Shown here: piece after piece, positions 1 through 7,215 of the stretch
How the letters are laid out: each line of letters starts with the position of its first letter
Numbering within the stretch: position 1 is the first letter of the stretch
NCBI GenBank assembly: GCA_016875695.1
Contig: VGPB01000092.1
Coordinates: forward strand, 1-7,672
Length of the DNA: 7,672 nt
Reading direction: 5' to 3'
From: Chloroflexota bacterium
GTDB lineage: Bacteria > Chloroflexota > Dehalococcoidia > UBA2979
Program-made: the position numbers and the translations under genes
Notes under the pieces: generated by a model
Told to the model about the DNA's origin: nothing
The model's database searches: none
Seen by the model: only the letters and a program-made list of their open reading frames with translations

Positions 1-500
1 ACGGCGGCCCACAGCGCGGGCGCGCGCAGCGGCGCGGCGAGCGCCGCGCGCGGCGAGCCCCCCGCGAGCGACGCGATCGCGATACCGGCGGAGTTCGCAA
101 GCGTCGCGCCGACGACAAAGTTCATCACCGCGATCTCGAGTCCTGGGTCGCCGAACGCGAGCTGCGCGACGGGCAGGCCCATGTTGCCGACGTTCGGCGT
201 GGTCGCGGCGAGCGCGAAGCCCGCGCGCAGCGTCGCGTCGTGGCGCGCGAGCGTCGACCAGAGCGCCGCGACGCCGTACATCGCGACGAACGTCGCAGCC
301 ATCACCGCGACGATACGCAGCGAGACGTCGAGCGTAAGCGCGGAGTCGGCGAGCGAGGTGAATACGAGCGCGGGGCTGAAGAGGTAGAAGACGAGTGCCG
401 AGACCGGCTGCACGGGGACCGCGCGCCAGCGTCCGACGACGCCGCCGAGTGCAGCGACGACCGCCACGGGCAGGACCACGTCCAGGAACACGCGCAGCAT
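1..500 (-). CDS. AEC (auxin efflux carrier) family permease, C-terminus outside window
   Basis: The reading frame begins at ATG 500-498 and stays open to the left edge, giving the first 166 residues of a roughly 300-residue family. An in-frame TAG lies 12 nt upstream of the ATG, so a longer N-terminus is excluded. There is no clear Shine-Dalgarno sequence. The protein is hydrophobic, with membrane segments around residues 4-23, 33-50, 62-80 and 122-145. The family hallmark TPNVGNMGLPVAQLAFG is at residues 101-117, between two membrane segments; N-x-GN-x-GLP is typical of AEC carriers. Known members export auxin in plants or move small carboxylates such as malate or malonate in bacteria. It follows the acyl-CoA dehydrogenase by 62 nt on the same strand, so it may carry the carboxylate handled by this cluster; that link is inference. 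The family call is firm and the substrate is unknown. Confidence 0.85.
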   Translation of the reverse strand, partial: MLRVFLDVVLPVAVVAALGGVVGRWRAVPVQPVSALVFYLFSPALVFTSLADSALTLDVSLRIVAVMAATFVAMYGVAALWSTLARHDATLRAGFALAATTPNVGNMGLPVAQLAFGDPGLEIAVMNFVVGATLANSAGIAIASLAGGSPRAALAAPLRAPALWAA

Positions 501-562
501 CGCCGCACGCTAGCAGCCGCCGCGCCCAGGCGCTCGCGCGGTGGGTCGCGCCCGCGGGAACG

Positions 563-1789
563 TTACCCCCGCGGCAACCCGAGCCCGCGCGTGGCGATCA
601 CGTTGCGCTGGATCTCGTTCGTGCCCCCGTAGATAGTCAGCAGCACCGAGTGCAGGTACTCGTAGGAGAACAGCCCGTGCTGCGGCGCGTGCTCGCTCTC
701 CGCGTCCCACACGTTGGCGTACAGCCCGTACACCTTCGTCGCCGTGTTCGACAGCCGCTGGGTGAGCTCGCTGCCGAGGATCTTTGAGGCCGAAGACTCC
801 GACGTGTTCGGCAGGTTCGCGCCCTGCAGCGAGGCGATGCGGTACGAGACGTTGAACAGGATCTCGGAGTCGATGTAGTGCTGCGCGATCGCGTGGCGCT
901 GGCGTGTGAGCCGGCCGCCGCCCGCGTGCACGCGCCCCCGTTCGGTGCGCACGTGCGCGAGCAGCGCCTCGATGTAGCGCCGCAGGCCGACCGCGTTGCC
1001 CACGTTCGAGCGCTCGATGTCGAGCACGTACATCGCGACGTGCCAGCCGCGGTGCTCCTCGCCGATGACCTGGTCGGCGGGTACGCGCACGCCCTCGAAG
1101 AACGTCTCGTCGACCTCGGCCTCGCCGGTCAGCGTGATGATCGGCCGCGAGGTGATGCCGGGCGTGCGCATGTCGAGTACGATGAAGGAGATGCCGCGGT
1201 GCTTCGGCGCGAGCGGGTCCGTGCGGAACAGCCCGAAGCACCAGTCGGCGCCGCGCGAGCGGCCCCACAGCTTCTGCCCGTCGATCACGTACTCGTCGCC
1301 GTCGCGCACCGCGCGGCACTGCAGCGACGCCAGGTCGGAGCCCGCGCCGGGCTCGGAGAAACCCTGGTACCAGTGGATCTCGCCGCTGAGCGTCTGGGGG
1401 AGCAGCCTGCGCCGCTGCGCCTCGGTGCCGTGCGCGATCAGCGCGGCGCCGGCGAGCGAATAGCCGCCACCGCCGACCGCGGGCGCCTGCGCAACGGCCA
1501 TCTCCTGGTTGAAGATGAACTGCTCGAGCGTCGAGAGGCCGGCGCCGCCGTACTCGGGCGGCCAGGCGGGCGCCGAGAAGCCGCCGGCGTGCAGCGCGGC
1601 GGCCCAGTCGCGGGCAGCGGCGTTCGCCTCCGGGTCGGCGCTGCGCAGGTCCTCGTGCCACGCGGCGCCGAGGCCGCGCGGCCGGCCGCCGGCGGCGCGC
1701 CGCCAGTACAGCGCGGGCAGGTTCGAGTCGATCAGCGCGCGCACCTGCGCGCGGAAGGCCGCCTGCTGCGGCGAGTCGGCCCAGTCCAT
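563..1789 (-). CDS. Acyl-CoA dehydrogenase family protein, 408 aa
   Basis: This is an FAD-dependent enzyme expected to oxidise an acyl-CoA to the 2,3-enoyl-CoA and pass electrons to an electron-transfer flavoprotein. ATG 1789 is chosen because GGGGGAGG (1797-1804) lies 7 nt upstream and family similarity starts at once; the frame is open further upstream but overlaps the preceding gene. Visible landmarks are PPEYGG (residues 77-82), the flavin/substrate motif FSEPGAGSDLASLQ (144-157), GQKLWGRSRGADW (171-183), and the C-terminal IYGGTNEIQRNVIATRGLGLPR (386-407). The position of the MCAD catalytic Glu (IYEGT) is Gly388 here. Glu259 in VLDIERSNVG aligns instead with the base of isovaleryl-CoA dehydrogenase (LDLER). 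The FSEPGAGSDLASL form recalls pimeloyl-CoA and steroid side-chain dehydrogenases, but the substrate cannot be set from sequence. It starts 20 nt after CoA-transferase C, so it is probably cotranscribed and acts on that enzyme's CoA ester. Confidence 0.93.
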   Translation of the reverse strand: MDWADSPQQAAFRAQVRALIDSNLPALYWRRAAGGRPRGLGAAWHEDLRSADPEANAAARDWAAALHAGGFSAPAWPPEYGGAGLSTLEQFIFNQEMAVAQAPAVGGGGYSLAGAALIAHGTEAQRRRLLPQTLSGEIHWYQGFSEPGAGSDLASLQCRAVRDGDEYVIDGQKLWGRSRGADWCFGLFRTDPLAPKHRGISFIVLDMRTPGITSRPIITLTGEAEVDETFFEGVRVPADQVIGEEHRGWHVAMYVLDIERSNVGNAVGLRRYIEALLAHVRTERGRVHAGGGRLTRQRHAIAQHYIDSEILFNVSYRIASLQGANLPNTSESSASKILGSELTQRLSNTATKVYGLYANVWDAESEHAPQHGLFSYEYLHSVLLTIYGGTNEIQRNVIATRGLGLPRG

Positions 1790-1809
1790 ACTCGCGCCTC
1801 CCCCGGACG

Positions 1810-3117
1810 CTACGCGTGCGCGTCCTCGCGGTACACCGTGCCGATGATCTCGTCCGCGACCAGCTGGTCGTACTCGGCGCGCGAGAGCCCGAGCAGGCCG
1901 CAGAGCACGTCCTGGTTGTGCTGGCCGAGCGTGGGCGCGGGCCCCCGCACCGGGACCAGTGGCTGGCGCGCGAACCGCGCGAGCGGGCCCGGCTGCAGAT
2001 GCGTGCCGGCTTCCGGATGCGCGACGGGCTGGAAGAACTCGCGCGCGCGCAGGTGCGGATCCTCCGTCATCTCGTCCTGGTGCAGCAGCTCCGTCGCCGG
2101 CACGCCGGCCGCCTGGAGCTGCTGCATCAGCGCGCGCGCGTCGTGCTCGCGCGTGCGCGCGGCGATCAGCGGGTCGAGCTCGCCACGATGCGCGTAGCGC
2201 GCAGCCGCGTCGGCGAAGCGCGCATCGGTCGCGAGCCCCGGGAGCTCCAGGCACGCGCACAGCGCGCAGAACGCGGCGTCCGAGTCGGCGGCGATCGCCA
2301 CCCAGCGATCGTCGCCGCTGGCCGGGTAGGGACCGTACGGCGCGAAGGCGGGGCTCGCGTTGCCCCAGTGGCCCTGCACGCGCGCGTTCATCGCGTAGTC
2401 CATGAACGCGTAGGCCTCCTGCTGCAGCACCGCCTCCGACTGCGAGAGGTCGATGAGCTGGCCCGCGCCGGTGCGCTCGCGCGCGAACAGGGCGGCGATC
2501 AGTGCGAACGCGACGTTCGCGCCGGCGTTGGGGTCGCCGTGCAGCGAGTTCGGCGTCTGCGAGGGGTCGCTGCCCTCGTACCCGCGCAGCAGTGTGTGCC
2601 CGGCGACGGCCTCCATGATCGTGCCGTAGCCCTTGTAGTGGCGGTACGGTCCCTCGATGCCGAAGCCGGGGAAGCGCACCATGATCAGCCGCGGGTTGAG
2701 CTGCGTGAGCGTCGCGTAGTCCAGCTTCAGCCGCTCCACGACCGCGGCCGCGTTATTCTCGATGAACGCGTCGGCGTGCTGCACGAGCTCGTAGAACAGC
2801 GAACACCCGCGCTCGCTCTCGAGGTTGAGCGTGACCGACTTGCAGCCGCGCTTGGCGAAGTTGAACCACGCCTGGCGGTTCCAGAACCCCTCGCTGCCGT
2901 CGCGATTCAGGTAGTACGTGCCGACGCGCCCGTCCAGCAGCTGCTGCGGGATGTGACGGAAGTTCGTGCGCGTCGGGTTGAGGTGCTGGATCGACTCGAC
3001 CTCGATCACCTCGGCGCCGAGGTCGGAGAGCAGCACGGTCGCGAACGGCCCCGCCCAGACGATGCCCTGCGCCAGCACGCGCACGCCTGCGAGCGGGAGG
3101 CCTCGCTCGGCACCCAT
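1810..3117 (-). CDS. CoA-transferase C, family III (CaiB/BaiF), 435 aa, catalytic Asp present
   Basis: Family III enzymes move CoA between a thioester donor and a free carboxylate through an aspartyl-CoA intermediate. The N-terminal Rossmann-like segment is recognisable as LAGVRVLAQGIVWAGPFATV and SDLGAEVIEVES (residues 9-42). The central motif HGDPNAG is followed by ALFARERTGAGQLIDLSQSE (209-228). Asp195 in HGDPNAG aligns with the catalytic Asp of the family (Asp169 in formyl-CoA transferase). An aromatic and basic stretch around residues 43-92 (NPTRTNFRHIP, YYLNRDGSEGFWNRQ) is longer than in the two neighbouring paralogs and may help define its substrate. ATG 3117 is supported by GGAGGGGAGGGA at 3121-3132. 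The gene starts 23 nt after CoA-transferase B and ends 20 nt before the dehydrogenase, a tight operon position. It could be a homomeric enzyme or the catalytic partner of B. The family assignment is firm; the acid is unknown. Confidence 0.93.
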   Translation of the reverse strand: MGAERGLPLAGVRVLAQGIVWAGPFATVLLSDLGAEVIEVESIQHLNPTRTNFRHIPQQLLDGRVGTYYLNRDGSEGFWNRQAWFNFAKRGCKSVTLNLESERGCSLFYELVQHADAFIENNAAAVVERLKLDYATLTQLNPRLIMVRFPGFGIEGPYRHYKGYGTIMEAVAGHTLLRGYEGSDPSQTPNSLHGDPNAGANVAFALIAALFARERTGAGQLIDLSQSEAVLQQEAYAFMDYAMNARVQGHWGNASPAFAPYGPYPASGDDRWVAIAADSDAAFCALCACLELPGLATDARFADAAARYAHRGELDPLIAARTREHDARALMQQLQAAGVPATELLHQDEMTEDPHLRAREFFQPVAHPEAGTHLQPGPLARFARQPLVPVRGPAPTLGQHNQDVLCGLLGLSRAEYDQLVADEIIGTVYREDAHA

Positions 3118-3140
3118 CGCTCCCTCCCCTCCGCCCGGCG

Positions 3141-4349
3141 CTAGACCACGCCGAGCTGACGCAATCGCACGACGTCCGCGCGCGCGTAGCCGACCCCACA
3201 CAGCACCTCGACGGTGTGCTCGCCGAGCAGCGGCGCGCGGTGCAGCGTACCCGGCGTGCCGTGCAGCTTCAGCGCGAAGCCCGGGTACTCCAGCGCGCCC
3301 GCGTACGGATGGTCGAGCGTGGTGAAGAAGTTGCGCGCGCGGAAGTGCGGGTCGCGGAACACGTCGTCCATCGTGTTGAGCGCGCTCACCGGCCAGCCCT
3401 CGGCCTGCGCGAGCGCCATCGCTTCCTGCTTCGTATGGCTGAGCAGCCACGGGTAGACGAGCGCGTCGATCTCCTCGGCGAGCAGCGGATCGTACAGCCG
3501 CGACGCGATGCGCTCGTCGTCGATGAGGTCGGGCCGGCCGATGGTGCGGCACAGCCGCGGCCACCACGCGATCTGCGTGGCGATCGACACGTAACCGTCA
3601 GCCACCGGGTAGGTGCCGGCCGGCAGCGCGTTCATGCGCACCGCGCGCTCGCGCGTGCTCATGAGCGTGCCGGAGTACTGGTACGCCATCAGGTTCGGCG
3701 CACCGCGGTCCATCGACGCGGCGAGCGCCTCCTGGATCGAGCAGTCGACGCGCTCGCCGACGCCGTCGCGGCGCGCGCCCCACGCCGCCGCCAAGCCCAT
3801 GCCCGCCGCGACGACGCCCGCGAAGAACAGCGGCATGTAGAGCCCCAGCTTGATCGGCTCGCGCTCGGGGTCGCCCGTGATCTGCATCACGCCGCCCATC
3901 GCGTACAGCAGCAGGTCGTCGGCGGCGAAATCGCGGTACGGGCCGGACTGCCCGAAGTTCGAGATCTGCAGCAGCGCGGCGCGCGGGTTGGCGGCGGCGA
4001 TCGCCTCCGGGCCGACGCCGAGGCGCCCGAGAGTGCCCGGCCGGAAGCTCTCGACGACGAGGTCAGCGTCCGCGACGAGGCGCAGCAGGATGGCCCGCGC
4101 TGTCGCGTGGCGCAGGTCGAGCGTGACGCTGCGCTTGCCGGTGTTGAGATGCAGGAACATGCCGCTCGTCTCCGCATGCGGCACGTCGTGCGGGAACGGA
4201 CCCATGCGGCGCGCGGGGTCGCCGCCGTCGGGGCGCTCGACTTTCACCACGTCGGCGCCGAAGTCGGCGTAGTACTTCGTGGCGAACGGGCCGGTGACGC
4301 CCTGGCTGAGGTCCAGCACGCGCAGGCCGGCCAGCGGTCCTTCGCTCAT
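3141..4349 (-). CDS. CoA-transferase B, family III (CaiB/BaiF), 402 aa, catalytic Asp replaced
   Basis: This is a full-length family III fold. It has LAGLRVLDLSQGVTGPFATK (residues 6-25) and ADFGADVVKVERPDGGDPAR (28-47), NTGKRSVTLDL (69-79), ESFRPGTLGRLGVG (100-113), and the C-terminal DPHFRARNFF and LLGEHTVEVLCG blocks. At the active-site loop the usual pattern P-x-R-x-G-x4-D-x2-AG reads PIKLGLYMPLFFAG (165-178), so Leu174 stands where the aspartate that carries the acyl or CoA intermediate should be. The surrounding framework is intact, so this looks like a maintained non-catalytic subunit and not a decayed gene. In heteromeric CoA-transferases such as BbsEF only one of the two subunits bears the active site. 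Enzyme C, 23 nt downstream, has the aspartate and is the obvious partner. ATG 4349 has AGAGGT at 4356-4361, spaced 6 nt. The partnership is inference. Confidence 0.92.
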   Translation of the reverse strand: MSEGPLAGLRVLDLSQGVTGPFATKYYADFGADVVKVERPDGGDPARRMGPFPHDVPHAETSGMFLHLNTGKRSVTLDLRHATARAILLRLVADADLVVESFRPGTLGRLGVGPEAIAAANPRAALLQISNFGQSGPYRDFAADDLLLYAMGGVMQITGDPEREPIKLGLYMPLFFAGVVAAGMGLAAAWGARRDGVGERVDCSIQEALAASMDRGAPNLMAYQYSGTLMSTRERAVRMNALPAGTYPVADGYVSIATQIAWWPRLCRTIGRPDLIDDERIASRLYDPLLAEEIDALVYPWLLSHTKQEAMALAQAEGWPVSALNTMDDVFRDPHFRARNFFTTLDHPYAGALEYPGFALKLHGTPGTLHRAPLLGEHTVEVLCGVGYARADVVRLRQLGVV

Positions 4350-4535
4350 CTGGCCACCTCTACCGCCGCGCGCGCCCGCACGAGCGGCAACGCCGCGCTG
4401 GGGCGGAAGCGTAGCACCATCACGCGTGTTGTGCGGCGACAGCCGCTGCCCCCGGCTTCGGCGCGGCGCCCGCGGCCTGGCGGGGGTAGCCGATGCGCGC
4501 AGGCGCGATGTCGCCGAGCCCGATGCGCCCGAGGC
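4350..4535. other. 186-nt gap between CoA-transferases A and B, with a possible hairpin
   Basis: No gene is visible here; the short open frames across it are GC-driven shadows without family resemblance. A candidate stem-loop lies at 4445-4490: arms GCTGCCCCCG (4445-4454) and CGGGGGTAGC (4481-4490) pair with one weak position, which is a C.A mismatch in the minus-strand transcript. A second stem, CGCGG/CCGCG, sits inside the loop. It starts 46 nt after the stop codon of CoA-transferase A in the direction of transcription. There is no U-tract, so it is not a standard intrinsic terminator; it could be a processing or attenuation structure, or chance in GC-rich DNA. I see no convincing promoter for CoA-transferase B apart from its ribosome binding site. 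Confidence 0.3.
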
Positions 4536-5819
4536 TCAGGCGATCGCGCCGGCCGCGCGCAGCTCGGCGATCTCGGCCGCGTCGATGCCGCACTCGGCCA
4601 GCACCTCGTCGGTGTGGCGGCCAAGCGGCGGCGACGGGCGTGTGGTGCCACTCGGGTGGTTCGCGGTGCGGATGATCGGGCCCACCATGAGCGAAGGGCC
4701 GGTCGTCTCGTGCTCGATCTCGATCATGCCGCCGATCGCGGCGACCTGCGCGTCGTCAGCGAGTTCTTCCGGCAGGTTGACGCGCGAGACCGGCGCGCCC
4801 GCCGCCTCGAAGCGGCGCACCCACTCATCCGCCGGCGCGGTGAGTAGCGTCGCGCGGATGCGCGCGCGCACCGCGTCGATCGCCGCCTCGAGCGCCGGGT
4901 CGAGCGGGTCGAAGTCCGGGCGCGCGCTCGGGTCGTCGTCGATGCCGAGCACGCGGCGCATGGCGTCCTGGTTCGCGCGCGTGAGCGCACCGAGCACGAT
5001 CGCGCCGTCCTGCACCCGATAACCGGAGTAGTAGAGGCGGAACGCCTTGCCGCTGCCGCCGCGCGTGGCGCCCGTGCGCGCCTCGACGATCTCGCGGTAG
5101 CCACCGCCGGCGGCACGCGCCGCGGCGACGGCATCCAGCAGGGGCCGCTGGAAGATGGCGTCGGCCACGGGCACGCGCGCGATGCGCTGGTTCTGCACGG
5201 ACAGCGCGCTCATCAGGAGCGACGTCTGGATGAACTCGCCCTCGCCGCTCAGCGCGCGCCGGTAGAGCGCCGCGCAGATGCCCATCGCGCCGGCCAGCCC
5301 GCTCGCGTAGTCGGCGATCGCGGTCGAGGCGATCGGCTCCGGCGCACCGTCCTCGTCGAGCTTGCCCTCGTTCGCGATGAGCCCGCCGTAGCCCTGCGCC
5401 GCGAGGTCGGAGCCCGAGCGCTGCGCGCCGGGGCCGGTGGTGCCGTAGCCCGTGTTCTCCATGTACACGAGGTCCGGGCGATACGCGCGCAGCGTCGGGT
5501 AGTCCACGCGCAGCCGCTCGGCGACGCCCGGTCGGGCGTTCATCACGAACACGTCGAAGCGCGAGATGATGCGGTGCACCAGCGCCTGCGCGGCGGGGTG
5601 CTGCAGATTGACCACGATGCCGCGCTTGCCGCGGTTGAGGATCTGGAACGTCTTGGTCTCGCCCGGCACGAACGCGCCCAGCTGGCGGAAGCCCTCGCCG
5701 CCGGGCGGCTCGACCTTCACTACGTCGGCGCCGAGGTCCGCGAGATTGAGCCCGCAGTAGGGCGCCGCGACGATCTGCGAGACTTCGAACACCCGGACGC
5801 CCTCGAGCGGTCCGCCCAT
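4536..5819 (-). CDS. CoA-transferase A, family III (CaiB/BaiF), 427 aa, catalytic Asp present
   Basis: This is the first gene of the minus-strand cluster. It is a family III CoA-transferase: LEGVRVFEVSQIVAAPYCGL (residues 5-24), LADLGADVVKVEPPGGEGFR (26-45), the NRGKRGIVVNL block (62-72), MNARPGVAERL (93-103), NTGYGTTGPGAQRSGSDLAA (122-141), and the active-site loop STAIADYASG (165-174) with Asp170 at the catalytic position. The C-terminus has the usual LGRHTDEVLAE motif. It is clearly different from B and C, so it is not a recent duplicate. ATG 5819 is chosen over an upstream in-frame extension to 6434, because GGAAGGGAG (5826-5834) sits 6 nt before it and family similarity begins there; the extension would run antisense through the GT87 gene. 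A 186-nt gap separates it from B, so it may form its own transcript or lead the operon. It could act on a different acid or as a second activation step. Confidence 0.92.
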   Translation of the reverse strand: MGGPLEGVRVFEVSQIVAAPYCGLNLADLGADVVKVEPPGGEGFRQLGAFVPGETKTFQILNRGKRGIVVNLQHPAAQALVHRIISRFDVFVMNARPGVAERLRVDYPTLRAYRPDLVYMENTGYGTTGPGAQRSGSDLAAQGYGGLIANEGKLDEDGAPEPIASTAIADYASGLAGAMGICAALYRRALSGEGEFIQTSLLMSALSVQNQRIARVPVADAIFQRPLLDAVAAARAAGGGYREIVEARTGATRGGSGKAFRLYYSGYRVQDGAIVLGALTRANQDAMRRVLGIDDDPSARPDFDPLDPALEAAIDAVRARIRATLLTAPADEWVRRFEAAGAPVSRVNLPEELADDAQVAAIGGMIEIEHETTGPSLMVGPIIRTANHPSGTTRPSPPLGRHTDEVLAECGIDAAEIAELRAAGAIA

Positions 5820-5972
5820 CCCGTGCTCCCTTCCGCTGCACGGCGGCATTCTAGCGCGGCCCCTAGGGGGAGTCCCGATACCTGCCCTTACAGGCACCAC
5901 GGACACTCCCCGGGTGAGCACCCCCACCGCCGCCGAGCGCGTACAGGAGCCGGCCGCCGGCCGGGAGGCGCT
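5820..5972. other. Divergent intergenic region between CoA-transferase A and GT87 copy 1
   Basis: This 153-nt stretch separates the minus-strand catabolic cluster from the plus-strand glycosyltransferase remnants and must hold any promoter for either side. It contains the perfect palindrome CCCCTAGGGG (5860-5869) and an inverted repeat CCTG/CAGG (5881-5884 and 5891-5894). On the plus side it holds a ribosome binding site GGGAGG (5963-5968), 4 nt before the ATG of GT87 copy 1. No convincing plus-strand promoter is visible. Short open frames here do not resemble any family. Confidence 0.6.
5848..5876 (-). promoter_or_regulatory. Possible promoter and operator for the CoA-transferase cluster
   Basis: Read on the minus strand, TAGAAT (5853-5848) matches the sigma70-type -10 consensus at five of six positions and would place transcription start about 20 nt before the ATG of CoA-transferase A. 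At 17-nt spacing the -35 position reads GGGACT, which is a poor match, so activation or another sigma factor would be needed. The perfect palindrome CCCCTAGGGG (5860-5869) falls within this spacer, where MerR-type activators or repressors can bind. The arrangement is suggestive only; palindromes of G and C are common in DNA this GC-rich. Confidence 0.27.
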
Positions 5973-7215
5973 ATGCGGCTCGAGCGCCGCCACGGCGTAC
6001 TCGTGGCCGCGGGGCTCGCCGCCTGCCTCGGCGCGGTGCAATGGGCCGGCGCCGGCGCGGCGCTGCTCGGGCGGCGCGGCACGTGGGACGCGATCGACTT
6101 CATGACGCTGTAGGCGGCGGCGGCGCTGGTGGCAGACGGCCGAGGCCGAGAGCTCTTCGACCCCGCCGCGCTGACCGCGATCGAGCAGTCGACCGGCGCA
6201 CACTTCGAGACGACCTGGGCGTACCTGAACCCGCCGTTCTTCGCCGGCCTGCTCGCGCCGCTCAGCGCACTGCCCTTCGACACGGCGTTCGTCGTGTGGA
6301 CGGCGCTGCAGCTCGCGCTGTTCGCGGGCTCGCTCACGTTGCTGTGGCGGCTCACCGGCGCGCTCGAGCAGCGTACGCGGCTCGCACTGCTGGGGGCGAG
6401 CGTGCTGTTCGTGCCGGCCGCGCACGCGCTGCACTTCGGCCAGTTCTCGATGATCCTGCTCGCCTCATGGACCGCCGCGACGCTGGTACTGCGCGCGCGC
6501 CGCGACGCGCTGCTGGGCCTCGAGCTCGCGCCGCTGCTGGTTAAGCCGGAGCTGCTCATCCCGGTCACGCTCGCGCTGCTGCTATCGGGCCGACGGCGCG
6601 CCATCGGCGTGCTCGACGTGTGCACGCTCGCGGGGGGTCGCGGGCTCGGTGGCGGTCGCCGGCGTCGCGAGCCTGTGGCGCTACCCCGCGTTCATCGTCG
6701 AGAACGCCGCGACGCGCGATCACGGGACGAACGTGGCGGCGATGTTCAGGTGGAACGGGCTCATGGGCGCGGCCACCGGCGAGCAGACGCCGGGGCTTGC
6801 CACGCTGCTCGCGCTGCCGTTCGCGGTGGCCGGCGTCGCGATCGCGGTGCGCGCCTGGCGGCGGCCGGCCCCGGACGAGGGCGCGCAGGCGCGGCACTGG
6901 GCGCTACCCACGGTCGCGCCCGTGCTCGCCGACCCGAACCTGTTCCTGCAGGACCTCGTGCTGCTGCTGCCCGCGGGCTGGTGGCTGATCGCGAGTGCGC
7001 GCGGCCGCGAACGGCAGCTCGCCCAGCACTTCGCATGCGCGCTGTGGATTGCGTGCGCGGCGGGCCTGCTCTGGAACGCGCTGCACGTGAACGTCGTTGC
7101 GCTGCTGCTCGTGGCTGCGCTCGCGTGGCTGGCGCGCGCGCCGAGCCACGCGTCCATCTCGCTCCACAACGCGCCGCCCGACGGCCCGCTCGCCCTGAGG
7201 GGCGCGCAGCCATGA
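5973..7215 (+). pseudogene. GT87/DUF2029-type membrane glycosyltransferase, copy 1, broken by a nonsense codon and a frameshift
   Basis: Repairing two lesions gives a protein of about 413 residues, a normal length for the GT87 (DUF2029) family of polytopic GT-C enzymes that use polyprenyl-phosphate sugars. ATG 5973 follows GGGAGG. A first membrane segment is followed by AIDFMTL and then TAG (6111-6113). The same frame continues with AAAALVADGRGRELFDPAAL, AYLNPPFFAGLLAPL and the HFGQFSMILLASW and LLVKPELLIPV motifs typical of the family. Copy 2 has Trp at the TAG position (FWSAARLVAEGRG), so TGG to TAG is likely. Reading then moves from frame 3 to frame 1 at the G6 run 6632-6637; removing one G joins the halves. 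The second half (to TGA 7213-7215) has further membrane segments and LADPNLFLQDLVLLLPAGWW, a late GT87 loop. It overlaps the possible start of copy 2 by ATGA, which suggests former translational coupling. Confidence 0.8.

Noticed and set aside
501..562. Short inverted repeat GCGCC/GGCGC (522-533) as a terminator between the dehydrogenase and the AEC gene
   Set aside because: The loop would be only 2 nt and no U-tract follows; such repeats occur by chance throughout this sequence.
1790..2260. N-terminal extension of the acyl-CoA dehydrogenase into the CoA-transferase C gene
   Set aside because: The added residues are out-of-frame translation of CoA-transferase C; ATG 1789 has a good ribosome binding site and fits the family N-terminus.
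878..4847. Long plus-strand open frames (878-2197, 1816-3144, 3216-4847) antisense to the catabolic genes
   Set aside because: They are low-complexity Arg/Ala/Val-rich translations with no family motifs and lie directly opposite genes with clear conserved motifs. Long antisense frames are expected in DNA this GC-rich.
6111..6113. In-frame TAG in GT87 copy 1 as a recoded codon (pyrrolysine or programmed readthrough)
   Set aside because: The paralog has Trp (TGG) at this position, a single transition explains the TAG, and the same gene carries a second disabling lesion. No recoding element is visible.
5820..6434. N-terminal extension of CoA-transferase A up to 6434
   Set aside because: The extra 205 residues show no domain, run antisense to GT87 copy 1, and lie before a strong ribosome binding site and the normal family start at 5819.
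5888..6625. Minus-strand 245-residue Ser/Ala/Arg-rich open frame
   Set aside because: It is antisense to GT87 copy 1 with no recognisable motif and a biased composition, so it is a shadow of the plus-strand coding sequence.
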